Source: Planosporangium sp963837285
GTDB lineage: Bacteria > Actinomycetota > Actinomycetes > Mycobacteriales > Micromonosporaceae
Direction: 5' to 3'
Assembly (NCBI GenBank): GCA_963837285.1
Contig: CAWIMS010000006.1
Span: 248,001 to 312,000 of the forward strand
Length of the DNA stretch: 64,000 nucleotides
Part shown: one piece after another, positions 54,443 to 62,253 of the stretch
Numbering within the stretch: the first letter of the stretch is position 1
How the letters are laid out: every line of letters begins with the position of its first letter
Translations under genes and position numbers: made by a program
Notes under the pieces: model-generated
Databases searched by the model: none
What the model was told of the DNA's origin: nothing
The model's input: only the letters and a program-made list of their open reading frames with translations

Positions 54443-56581
54443 TTAGGTTTCCAGGTAGTCGAGGTTGGGGGCGCCGCCCGCGGTGGTGGCGACCAGGCGG
54501 ATGGTGTTGGTGCCGGCGTTGAGGTCGGCGGTCACCGTCGTGGAGGCCCAGGTGTCCCAGGTGCCGGTGTTGGGGAATGTGTGGGCGGCGGCGATGACGG
54601 TGCCGTTGACGATGATGTCCATGGGCCGGTCGGTGGCGGTGCCGTTGGCGTAGCGGATGGTCAGGGAGGCGGGGCCGGCGGTGTCGGCTTGTACGGTGAG
54701 CTGTGCTGCGGCTCCGATGGCGTTGGTGGTGTTGCAGAATCCGGTTCCGGAGAATCCGGTGTGGTCGGAGTCGATGGTGCCGTCACAGGTACCGCTTTCC
54801 GCCTCGGTCCGGGTCGCCGGGGGTGGCGAGCTGGCCTGGTCGACGTCCAGGTAGTCGAGGTTGGGACCGCCGCCCGCGGTGGTGGCCGCCAGGCGGATGG
54901 TGTTGGTGCCGGCGTTGAGGTCGGCGGTTACGGTCGTGGTGGTCCAGGTGTCCCAGCTGCCGGTGCCTGGGAAGGAATGCGCGGGTGACACGACGGTGCC
55001 GTTGACGATGATGTCCATCGGCCGGTCGGTGGCGGTGCCGTTGGCGTAGCGGATGGTCAGGGAGGCGGGGCCGGCGGTGTCGGCTTGTACGGTGAGCTGT
55101 GCTGCGGCGCCGACCGCGTTGGTGGTGTTGCAGAAGCCGGTTCCGGAGAATCCGGTGTGGTCGGAGTCGATGGTGCCGTCACAGGTACCGCTCTCCGCCT
55201 CGTGCCGGTTCGCGGGCGGCGGTGTGACCGAGCCGGGCACCACTCGGATCAGGCGGGTTTCGCCGGGGCGCAGGGTCGCGCTGTACGAGTTGGCGACCAC
55301 GCCGGTGTGCGAACCGCTCCATAGATCGGTCACGTCGCCGTCGCCACTGAAGCCGACCTGGGACCAGTTGACGCTGACGGTCTGGTTGCCGGAGGTGTTG
55401 GTGTTGAACAGCGCGACCACGTAGGCGCCTGATGCTTCCTTCTTGCTGAAGACCTGCCGGCCGCTGCTGTTGACGATGCGTTTGGCGGCGACGCCGTCCT
55501 GATCGACGGCGATGACCCGGTCGTTGGTCAGCATGGCCAGGTCAGTGGCGTCCAGGTTGGTCAGGTCGGTGCCGAGCAGCAGCGGGGAGGCGGCCATCGC
55601 CCACAGGGTGAAGTGGGAGCGGCGCTGGTCTGCGGTGAGCCCGGTATTGGTGCCGTTGCCGATTTCGAGGGAGTCGTAGTCGTTCCAGCCGCCGGTCCCG
55701 GCGTAGGGCTGCCAGGAGGCGACCGCGTTGAACCGGGCGGAGACGTGCGACCAGTTCGTCAGTGGATAGCCGACGCCGTTGGGTTGCCCGGAGCAGTAGC
55801 ACTCCACATCGCCTTGGGTGCGCCAGCTGTTGGCGAGTTGTCTCCAGGTGGTGGCATTGGCGATGGGCAGGTTGTTGGATAGCGCGAAGTTGATCGGCCG
55901 GCCGGCTTGGCGTAGGGCTTTGTCCCAGGCCCGCACGTCGGGAATGTCGGCGGCGCCGACACCGTCGATCTTCAAATAGTCCGCGCCCCAGGAGGCGAAC
56001 ATGTTGGCGAAGGAGTTGACGTACTCCTGCGCGCCGGGCTTGCTGTAGTCGATGAAGTACATGTGTTTGCAGTTGTAGTTCTTCTCGGTCTTGCTGGTGT
56101 CGGCGATGTCTTTGGCGTGGTATGGGGTGCCCTCGATCGGGGTGTTCTTCATGACGGCGTTTTGCGGGATACCGGGGGTGACGTAGACGCCGAACTTCAG
56201 CCCGAGGCCGTGGATGTAGTCACCTAATGCTTTCATGCCGTTCGGGAACTTGGCGGTGTCGACCACCCACCGGCCGAACCCGTCCACGGTGAACCCGTTG
56301 CTGTCACACTTCTGGTAGAAGTCGTCGACGTTGATGTACACGAACCCATGCGACGAGAGGCCACTGTTCTTCATCGCCGCGGCCTGTGCCTTGATCGTCG
56401 CCTCGGTCGGATTACGCCGCACGAAACTCCAACTACTCCACCCCATCGCCGGAGTGATCGACAACCCGTTGTTACTGGCCGACGCGTTCGGCGCGGTCAG
56501 TATGAAGGCGGCCAGGGTTCCGGCGGCGAAGAAGACGACCGCCAGTATGAGCGCACGCACTCTCGTCAACTGTGGACGCAT
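54443..56581 (-). CDS. Secreted GH27 glycosidase with two CBM35-like modules
   Basis: 712 residues. The signal peptide ends near 36 (ASA-SNNGL). The barrel starts ITPAMGWSSWSF; VYINVDDFYQKCD is the substrate strand, DYLKIDG gives the nucleophile D206, and WRTQGDVE the acid/base D258. Family GH27 includes alpha-galactosidases and beta-L-arabinopyranosidases; FYQKC where classic alpha-galactosidases have DDCW-like sequence leaves specificity open. A beta-sandwich ends near 450, then two modules of about 120 residues (EAESGTCDGTIDSDHTGFSG to NLDYLDV) follow. Gene-level identity between the two modules is very high. It is separated from the next upstream gene by a hairpin, so it probably has its own promoter. 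Confidence 0.88.
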   Translation of the reverse strand: MRPQLTRVRALILAVVFFAAGTLAAFILTAPNASASNNGLSITPAMGWSSWSFVRRNPTEATIKAQAAAMKNSGLSSHGFVYINVDDFYQKCDSNGFTVDGFGRWVVDTAKFPNGMKALGDYIHGLGLKFGVYVTPGIPQNAVMKNTPIEGTPYHAKDIADTSKTEKNYNCKHMYFIDYSKPGAQEYVNSFANMFASWGADYLKIDGVGAADIPDVRAWDKALRQAGRPINFALSNNLPIANATTWRQLANSWRTQGDVECYCSGQPNGVGYPLTNWSHVSARFNAVASWQPYAGTGGWNDYDSLEIGNGTNTGLTADQRRSHFTLWAMAASPLLLGTDLTNLDATDLAMLTNDRVIAVDQDGVAAKRIVNSSGRQVFSKKEASGAYVVALFNTNTSGNQTVSVNWSQVGFSGDGDVTDLWSGSHTGVVANSYSATLRPGETRLIRVVPGSVTPPPANRHEAESGTCDGTIDSDHTGFSGTGFCNTTNAVGAAAQLTVQADTAGPASLTIRYANGTATDRPMDIIVNGTVVSPAHSFPGTGSWDTWTTTTVTADLNAGTNTIRLAATTAGGGPNLDYLDVDQASSPPPATRTEAESGTCDGTIDSDHTGFSGTGFCNTTNAIGAAAQLTVQADTAGPASLTIRYANGTATDRPMDIIVNGTVIAAAHTFPNTGTWDTWASTTVTADLNAGTNTIRLVATTAGGAPNLDYLET
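54601..55199. repeat. Near-identical tandem CBM35 coding repeats, 400-base period
   Basis: About 200 bases at 54601-54800 recur at 55001-55200 with only a handful of differences, mostly silent. They code for the same half of the two CBM35 modules of the GH27 enzyme. Similar but less exact pairs occur in the other four enzymes to 63 kb. Confidence 0.8.
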
Positions 56582-56682
56582 ACGACTCTCCTCACGGGAT
56601 ATCTGTTCTCTCTTGACGGCCGTTCGGTGAACTTACGTTGAGTCTTCATCGGATCTATCGTTCGTCCGGGCGGGCATGGGCA

Positions 56683-56709
56683 CGCGGGGCGCGACTGTCG
56701 CGCCCCGCG
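56683..56709 (-). terminator. Hairpin after the DUF1080-like gene
   Basis: A 12-base-pair stem (CGCGGGGCGCGA / TCGCGCCCCGCG) with loop CTG, 10 bases downstream of the stop of the gene at 56719 on the minus strand. Confidence 0.7.
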
Positions 56710-56718
56710 CGGTCCCGG

Positions 56719-58497
56719 TCAGCAGTGGGTCGTGATGAACTGATCAGGACTGGTGACGACCGGGGACTCCAGATACAGGCCCTTGTACTCGTCATGGATG
56801 CCGCTGTTGTGCACCTGGATGGCGAGCGGGCCGACCCGGCCCGCGGTGGCGTCGTGGAAGTCCAGCACCTCGACCGCGTGGCAGGTGGTGGTGGCACCAC
56901 CGGTCAGCTGACCGCAGGCCATCCGGGCGATGCCGGTGGTCATGTTGCCGATCAGCTCGCATTGACTCCACTGGTGGATGTCGATCTTGTCATGCGCGAT
57001 GGTCTTGAACAGCGACCCGCCGCCGTTGTTGTGGCCCGGCCGGTAGTCCCAGTGGCCGCCGTTCGGCGGCTGGAACTGGATGGCGCTCAGCGCGTCCCGG
57101 ATCGGGTTGGTGGTCCCCCAGATCAGTACCGTCGGCTGGTGGTTGCCGCTGATCTGGCGGACGTCGAAGATCCACCGGAACGTACCGACCTGCTGGTTGT
57201 AGTAGATCCAGCCCCGGCTGGTCCCGTTGCCGTGGATGGCGCCGCCGGTCACGGTCCATGCCCCGGCCGCGTGCGGGGTCCACCCGTCGAGGTTGGTGCC
57301 GTTGAACATGGACACCAGGTTCGGGTCGTTGAACGGGCCGCCGCCGGCCGGCGTGTGCACGGCAAGCGCCGGGCTGGCCGGCGAGACATTGCCCGCCGCG
57401 TCCCGCGCCCGCACGGTGATGCTGTGGTCGGCGTTCGGGGTCAGCCCCGTGCAGGTGCCGCTGGTCGCCTGTCCGGACACGCTGCCACAGGGCTGGCCGT
57501 CGCTGGCGAGGTCGTAGCCGGCGACGCCAACGTCGTCCGTTGACGCGGTCCAGGAGACGGTGACGCTGTTCGCGGTGATGCTCACCTGGCTCGGTTGGCC
57601 TGGAGTGGTGGGCGGTGTGGTGTCGTCGCTGCCGCCACCGGCCGTCTCGACGATGAGCTCGTCCAGGTTGGGTGCGCCGTTGGCGTTGGCGGAGGTCGCC
57701 CGTACCGTGTTGGTGCCGGCGGCCAGGTTCGCCGTCACGCTGGCGCTGGCCCACGTGGTCCACGCCCCGGTCCCGGGGAAGTCGACGCTGGTCGGTGCGG
57801 CGCCGTTGACGCTGATGTCGGTCGGCCGGCTGGCCGTGGTGCCGTTGGCGTACCGGAAGGTCAGCGTGGCGGTGCCGGCCTGGGCGGCGGTGACGGTCCA
57901 CTCCACGTACGAGCCGACCTCGTTGGTGAGGTTGACGAAGCCGGTGCCGGTGAACCCCGCGTGGTCGGAGTCGACCGTGCCGTGGAAGATCGTGGCGTCC
58001 TCCGCCTGGTAGGCCGACGTCGACACCATCTCCACCTCCAACCAGTCGAGGTTGGGGCCGCCGTTCGCGGTGGTGGAGGTCGCTCGTACGGTGTTGGTGC
58101 CGGCGGCCAGGTTCACCGTCACGTTGGCGGTGGCCCAGGTGGTCCACGCCCCGGTGCCGGGGAAGTTGACCGTGACCGGCGAGTTTCCGTTGACCGTCAC
58201 CGTCATCGGCCGGTTGGTCGTGGTCCCGTTGGCGTACCGGATGGACAGCGTCGCGCTGCCGGCGGTGACAGCGCTGACCGTCCACTGCTCGTAGGCGCCG
58301 GTCGCGTTGGTGGTGTTGCAGAAGCCGGTGCCGGTGAAGCCGGCATGATCGGAGTCGACAGTGCCCTGGCAGACCCCGCTCTCCGCCTCGTACCTGGTCG
58401 CCGTCGCGGCGCTCGCGACGACCGCGGTCATGATCGCTGTTGTGGTGAGCGCCACGGCGCTCGCCAGTAACGTGACTCCTGCTGTTCGCCTTCGCAT
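56719..58497 (-). CDS. Secreted protein: CBM35-CBM35-FN3-3-keto-disaccharide hydrolase-like domain
   Basis: 592 residues. A signal peptide (1-31) is followed by two CBM35-like modules (about 35-157 and 160-283), an FN3 domain (290-380: PGQPSQVSITANSVTVSWTA, then VAGYDLAS) and a C-terminal domain (about 392-590) with LVSMFNGTNLDGWTPHAAGA, GWIYYNQQVGTFRWIFDV and VHNSGIHDEYKGLYLESPV. The last matches the DUF1080/3-keto-disaccharide hydrolase beta-jellyroll, which acts on 3-keto-glycosides in some bacteria or binds glycan. It starts 5 bases after the polysaccharide-lyase-like gene ends, so the two are in one transcript. Confidence 0.82.
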   Translation of the reverse strand: MRRRTAGVTLLASAVALTTTAIMTAVVASAATATRYEAESGVCQGTVDSDHAGFTGTGFCNTTNATGAYEQWTVSAVTAGSATLSIRYANGTTTNRPMTVTVNGNSPVTVNFPGTGAWTTWATANVTVNLAAGTNTVRATSTTANGGPNLDWLEVEMVSTSAYQAEDATIFHGTVDSDHAGFTGTGFVNLTNEVGSYVEWTVTAAQAGTATLTFRYANGTTASRPTDISVNGAAPTSVDFPGTGAWTTWASASVTANLAAGTNTVRATSANANGAPNLDELIVETAGGGSDDTTPPTTPGQPSQVSITANSVTVSWTASTDDVGVAGYDLASDGQPCGSVSGQATSGTCTGLTPNADHSITVRARDAAGNVSPASPALAVHTPAGGGPFNDPNLVSMFNGTNLDGWTPHAAGAWTVTGGAIHGNGTSRGWIYYNQQVGTFRWIFDVRQISGNHQPTVLIWGTTNPIRDALSAIQFQPPNGGHWDYRPGHNNGGGSLFKTIAHDKIDIHQWSQCELIGNMTTGIARMACGQLTGGATTTCHAVEVLDFHDATAGRVGPLAIQVHNSGIHDEYKGLYLESPVVTSPDQFITTHC

Positions 58498-58501
58498 GCT
58501 G

Positions 58502-60109
58502 CTACTGCCCCACTTCGAGGTAGTCGATGTTGGGCGCGCCGTTCGCGGTGGTGGAGGTCGCCCGTACCGTGTTGGTGCCGGCGGCCAGGTTCACCGTCAC
58601 GCTGGCGGTGGCCCAGGTGGTCCAGGCGCCGGTGCCTGGGAAGTCGACCCGGATCGGTGCGGCGCCGTTGACGCTGATGTCGGTGGGCCGGTTGGTGCTG
58701 GTGCCGTTGGCATATCGGATGGTCAGGGTGGCGGTGTCGGCCTGTTCCGCGGTGACGGCGGTCCACTCCAGGTAGGAGCCGACCTCGTTGGTGAGGTTGA
58801 CGAATCCGGTGCCGGTGAATCCCGCGTGGTCGGAGTCGACCGTCCCGTGGTAGATCGTGGCGTCCTCCGCCTGGTGGACAGAGGTCGCCGGCTGAAGCTG
58901 TACCTGTAGGTTGTCGACGTTCGGCCCGCCGTTCGCGGTGGTGGCGGTGGCGCGAACGGTGTTGGCACCGGCGCGCAGCGCCGCCGTGATCGTCCGGGTA
59001 TCCCACTCGTCCCAGGCAAGCGTGTCGTTGAACGCCAACCCCGCGGACACCACGGAACCGTTGACGCTGATGTCCATCGGGCGGTTGGTGGTGGTGCCGT
59101 TCGCGTACCGGAACGTCAGTGTGGCGTCGCCGGCCCTGGGCGCCTCGACCGTCCACTCGACGTACGAGCCGGTCTCGTTGACGTAGTTGACGAATCCGGT
59201 GCCGGTGAATCCGGTGTGGTCGGAGTCGATGGTGCCGTGGTAGATGGTCGCGTCCTCGGCCTCGTAGGTGCCGGCCGGTGGCGGGACCGACGATCCGCTC
59301 CACTCGTACGCGCGCATGTTCGTCAGCAGCAGGTAGGTGTCATGTAGCGAGCCCGACGTGTCGCCGAGCGAACGGTAGATACCCCACTTCGGCCGGTTCC
59401 GGTCGCCGAGCCAGGTGTCCAGCCCGGTCCGGGTGACGTCGATGACGGTCGACGCGCCGTCGTGGATGACCCACCGCAGCCGCCCGTCGGGCTTGTCGCC
59501 GATCGTCATCTCCAGCTCCATGTCGATCCACCGGCCCTGCAACGGGACCAGGTTGGTACGGCCGACGATCACGCCGTCGTTGAAGTCGTGGAGCTGGATC
59601 GTCTGCGTGCCGTTCACCCGGGCCAGGGACACCGTGAAGATCGGCAGGCTGCCGGTGCCGGGCATCTTCATCTGCATGATGTGGGTGAAGGTGGTCGTCG
59701 CCTGCAACGAGGTGGGGATGTACATCGACTGGGTGAACCGCCAGGTCTGGCCCTTGAGCAGGGTCAGGTTCGCCCCGTCGGCGTGCATCCCTTTGACCTC
59801 GTTGCGCTGGCGGTCGGGCGAGGTGTCACGCACGTGCGAGTTCATGGTGAAGCGGTAGTTGTCGCCTTCGACGTAGATGTGCGGCCGGTGCGCCGGGTCG
59901 GAGTTCGCCCGGTCGTCCTCGACTCCCTCGAAGGCGCCGAGGCCGTCCTGGCTCGCCTGCGGTGCCCAGCGAAGCTGCCAGGTGGGGGCCGTGTCCTGCG
60001 CGCGTGGCGGGGTCGCCGCCGACGCCGGCAGCGTCAGCACGGCGATGCCGACCATGAGCGCGCATCCGAGCGCGACGAGGAACACGGGTCGGTGGCGTGG
60101 CGAGTGCAT
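58502..60109 (-). CDS. Secreted polysaccharide lyase-like protein with two CBM35-like modules
   Basis: 535 residues from ATG 60109, which follows AAAGGAGGACCTC; an upstream start at 60154 has no such site. The signal peptide ends near ASAATPP. The N-terminal domain (about 35-270) has NYRFTMNSHVRDTSPDRQRN, EVKG and FTHIMQMKMPG, then GRWIDMELEMTIGDKPDGRL. This is the jelly-roll pattern of heparinase/alginate-lyase-like (polysaccharide lyase) proteins. Two CBM35-like modules (TYEAEDATIYHGTIDSDHTG on, and HQAEDATIYHGTVDSDHAG on) finish it. Substrate is not certain; uronic-acid polymers fit, given the unsaturated-uronyl hydrolase next door. Confidence 0.78.
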   Translation of the reverse strand: MHSPRHRPVFLVALGCALMVGIAVLTLPASAATPPRAQDTAPTWQLRWAPQASQDGLGAFEGVEDDRANSDPAHRPHIYVEGDNYRFTMNSHVRDTSPDRQRNEVKGMHADGANLTLLKGQTWRFTQSMYIPTSLQATTTFTHIMQMKMPGTGSLPIFTVSLARVNGTQTIQLHDFNDGVIVGRTNLVPLQGRWIDMELEMTIGDKPDGRLRWVIHDGASTVIDVTRTGLDTWLGDRNRPKWGIYRSLGDTSGSLHDTYLLLTNMRAYEWSGSSVPPPAGTYEAEDATIYHGTIDSDHTGFTGTGFVNYVNETGSYVEWTVEAPRAGDATLTFRYANGTTTNRPMDISVNGSVVSAGLAFNDTLAWDEWDTRTITAALRAGANTVRATATTANGGPNVDNLQVQLQPATSVHQAEDATIYHGTVDSDHAGFTGTGFVNLTNEVGSYLEWTAVTAEQADTATLTIRYANGTSTNRPTDISVNGAAPIRVDFPGTGAWTTWATASVTVNLAAGTNTVRATSTTANGAPNIDYLEVGQ

Positions 60110-60124
60110 GAGGTCCTCCTTTGC

Positions 60125-60152
60125 GGCCGGGGTGCGTTGACGCACCCCGGCC
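60125..60152 (-). terminator. Hairpin between GH105-like and lyase-like genes
   Basis: GGCCGGGGTGCG-TTGA-CGCACCCCGGCC, a 12-base-pair perfect stem with a tetraloop, six bases past the GH105-like stop. It lies just upstream of the next ribosome site, so it could attenuate as well as end transcription. Confidence 0.7.
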
Positions 60153-60157
60153 ACCGG

Positions 60158-62155
60158 TCATCCGCCGGTCCGCGTCAGCTGCTCGTTCATGATCAGGAAC
60201 GCACCGAGACCGTGGAGGTCGTTGGTGGCCCGGGTCCGGTTGATGTAGTAGCTGTAGCTTCCGACGTTGGTGCCGATACAGATGTCGGTGAGGTTGGTCA
60301 GGCCGTCGCTGCCGCGCGAGAGCCTGGCCAGCACACCCTGGTAGCCCCGGCTCGCCACGCTGCGGTAGCCGGCGTCGACCCAGCCACGTTCGACCGCCCG
60401 GGAGATGACGAACGTGTACATGGCCGAACATGAGGTCTCCGTCCAGTTGTCGGAACGGCCTCCCTTGTCGACCACCTGGAACCAGCGCCCGGTCGCCGGA
60501 TCCTGGAAGCGGGCGTACCCGGCGACCAGGTTGCGCAGGATGGTCAGCAGGCGGGCGCGTTGCGGGTGGCTGGCGGGAAGGATGTCCAGCGTCTCGATCT
60601 CGGCCATGCCGTACCAGCCGATCGCGCGGCACCAGTACTCCGGTGACAGGCCGGTCGTGGGGTCGGCCCAGCTCTGCGTACGCGACTCGTCGTAGGCGTG
60701 TTTGAGAATGCCCAGTGACGTCTGGAGGTGGCTGCCGTAGACGACGAGTTGCTTGGCCGCCTCGTCCTGGGTGTACGCGGTGTCGCCGACGATCTGCCCG
60801 TAGTGCAGCAGGAACGGCACCACCATGAACGTGCCGTCGGCCCAGAGTTGGTGCTGGCGGCTGGTCGACGTGGCGTGCCAGAAGCCGCCGTCGGACGTGC
60901 GGGGGTAGGTGCGCAGCCGGTCGCGGATTTTCTGCGCGGCGATGCGGTACTTCGACTGACCGGTCTCCTGGTAGAGGATCAGCAGGACGTTGCCGGCCTG
61001 CATGCTGTCGAGATTGCTGAAGCTCTGCCCGATGCTGCCGTCGCCGCCGACGAAGCGGTCCGCCCAGTTCCGGATGTACTGCAGGTAGCTGGGGTTGTGG
61101 GTGCGCTGGTAGACCAGGTACTGGGCGTAGAGGTACAGCCCGGTCGTGTATCCCCAGCCGCCGAGGGTGTTCGGGGTGTACCGGGTCATCGTCGAGTCGA
61201 CGACCGCGGTCGACCAGTCGGTACCGCCACCGCCACCCCCGCCTCCCGTCGTGACGCTCATCGAGTCGAGGTTGGGGCCGCCGCCCGCGGTGGTGGCGGT
61301 GGCGCGGATGGTGTTGGTGCCGGGGGTGAGGTCGGTGGTCAGGGTGCGGGTCTGCCAGTTTGTCCAGGATCCGGTGCCGGGGAAGTCGACCGTGGACGGA
61401 CTGCCGCCGTTGACGGTCACGGCGACCGGTCGGTTGGTGGTGGTGCCGTTGGCGTACCGGAAGGTGAGGGTGAGCGTGGCGGCGCCGCCGGTCGTGACGG
61501 TGAACTCGACGTAGCTGCCGGTCACGTTGTCGTAGTTGACGAACCCGGTGCCGGTGAAGCCGGCGTGGTCGGAGTCGACCTCGCCCTGCGAGACCAGCGC
61601 GTCCTCCGCTTCCAGTGTCTGGTTGACCTGTTCCGCGACGCTCATCGAGTCGAGGTTGGGGCCGCCGTTCGCGGTCGTGGCGGTGGCGCGGATGGTGTTG
61701 GTGCCGGGGGTGAGGTCGACGGTCAGGGTGCGGGTCTGCCAGCTCGTCCAGGAGCCGGTGCCGGGGAAGTCCACCGTGGACGGACTGCCGCTGTTGACGG
61801 TCACCGCGACCGGTCGGTTGGTGGTGGTTCCGTTGGCGTACCGGAACGTGAGCGTGAGCGTCGCCGCGGTGCTGACGGCGACGGTGAACTCGACGTAGCT
61901 GCCGGTCACGTTGTCGTAGTTGACGAACCCGGTGCCGGTGAAGCCGGCGTGGTCGGAGTCCACCTCGCCCTGCGAGATCGTCGCGTCCTCCGCCTCGTAC
62001 TGCATGGCGGCACCCGGTGCCACCGCGGCCGGTGCCGTGTCCCTGGTGGACGATGCGGCCCGCGCGGCGGCGCCGGTGGCCGACACCATGGTGAGCAGCA
62101 CCGTGCCGATCGTGAGAAGCCTGCGCCAGCTGCGGATCTGCGGTCGGGGTGCCAT
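60158..62155 (-). CDS. Secreted GH105/GH88-type unsaturated uronyl hydrolase with two CBM35-like modules
   Basis: 665 residues from ATG 62155 after GGAGGCGCAGC. After a signal peptide, two CBM35-like modules (about 52-172 and 178-302) precede a Gly-rich linker and a C-terminal (alpha/alpha)6 barrel (about 310-660). Family marks are GYTTGLYLYAQYLVYQRT, ADGTFMVVPFLLHYGQ, HAYDESRTQSWADPTTGLSP and CRAIGWYGMAEIETLD. The Asp in HAYDES is the expected catalytic residue. GH105/GH88 enzymes remove the 4,5-unsaturated uronic acid left by polysaccharide lyases, such as rhamnogalacturonan lyase. That pairs well with the downstream lyase-like gene. Confidence 0.88.
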   Translation of the reverse strand: MAPRPQIRSWRRLLTIGTVLLTMVSATGAAARAASSTRDTAPAAVAPGAAMQYEAEDATISQGEVDSDHAGFTGTGFVNYDNVTGSYVEFTVAVSTAATLTLTFRYANGTTTNRPVAVTVNSGSPSTVDFPGTGSWTSWQTRTLTVDLTPGTNTIRATATTANGGPNLDSMSVAEQVNQTLEAEDALVSQGEVDSDHAGFTGTGFVNYDNVTGSYVEFTVTTGGAATLTLTFRYANGTTTNRPVAVTVNGGSPSTVDFPGTGSWTNWQTRTLTTDLTPGTNTIRATATTAGGGPNLDSMSVTTGGGGGGGGTDWSTAVVDSTMTRYTPNTLGGWGYTTGLYLYAQYLVYQRTHNPSYLQYIRNWADRFVGGDGSIGQSFSNLDSMQAGNVLLILYQETGQSKYRIAAQKIRDRLRTYPRTSDGGFWHATSTSRQHQLWADGTFMVVPFLLHYGQIVGDTAYTQDEAAKQLVVYGSHLQTSLGILKHAYDESRTQSWADPTTGLSPEYWCRAIGWYGMAEIETLDILPASHPQRARLLTILRNLVAGYARFQDPATGRWFQVVDKGGRSDNWTETSCSAMYTFVISRAVERGWVDAGYRSVASRGYQGVLARLSRGSDGLTNLTDICIGTNVGSYSYYINRTRATNDLHGLGAFLIMNEQLTRTGG

Positions 62156-62176
62156 GCTGCGCCTCCGGCGGTAGCG

Positions 62177-62213
62177 GGGTCGGGATGCCGTGCCGTCGCC
62201 GGCATCCCGACCC
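62177..62213 (-). terminator. Hairpin after the GH29-like gene
   Basis: GGGTCGGGATGCCG / CGGCATCCCGACCC, a 14-base-pair perfect stem with a 9-base loop, 41 bases past the GH29-like stop and 22 bases before the next start. Confidence 0.7.
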
Positions 62214-62253
62214 GGGTCTCCAGATTCTGTGTGCTGTCGGTTTTGCGCTCTGG

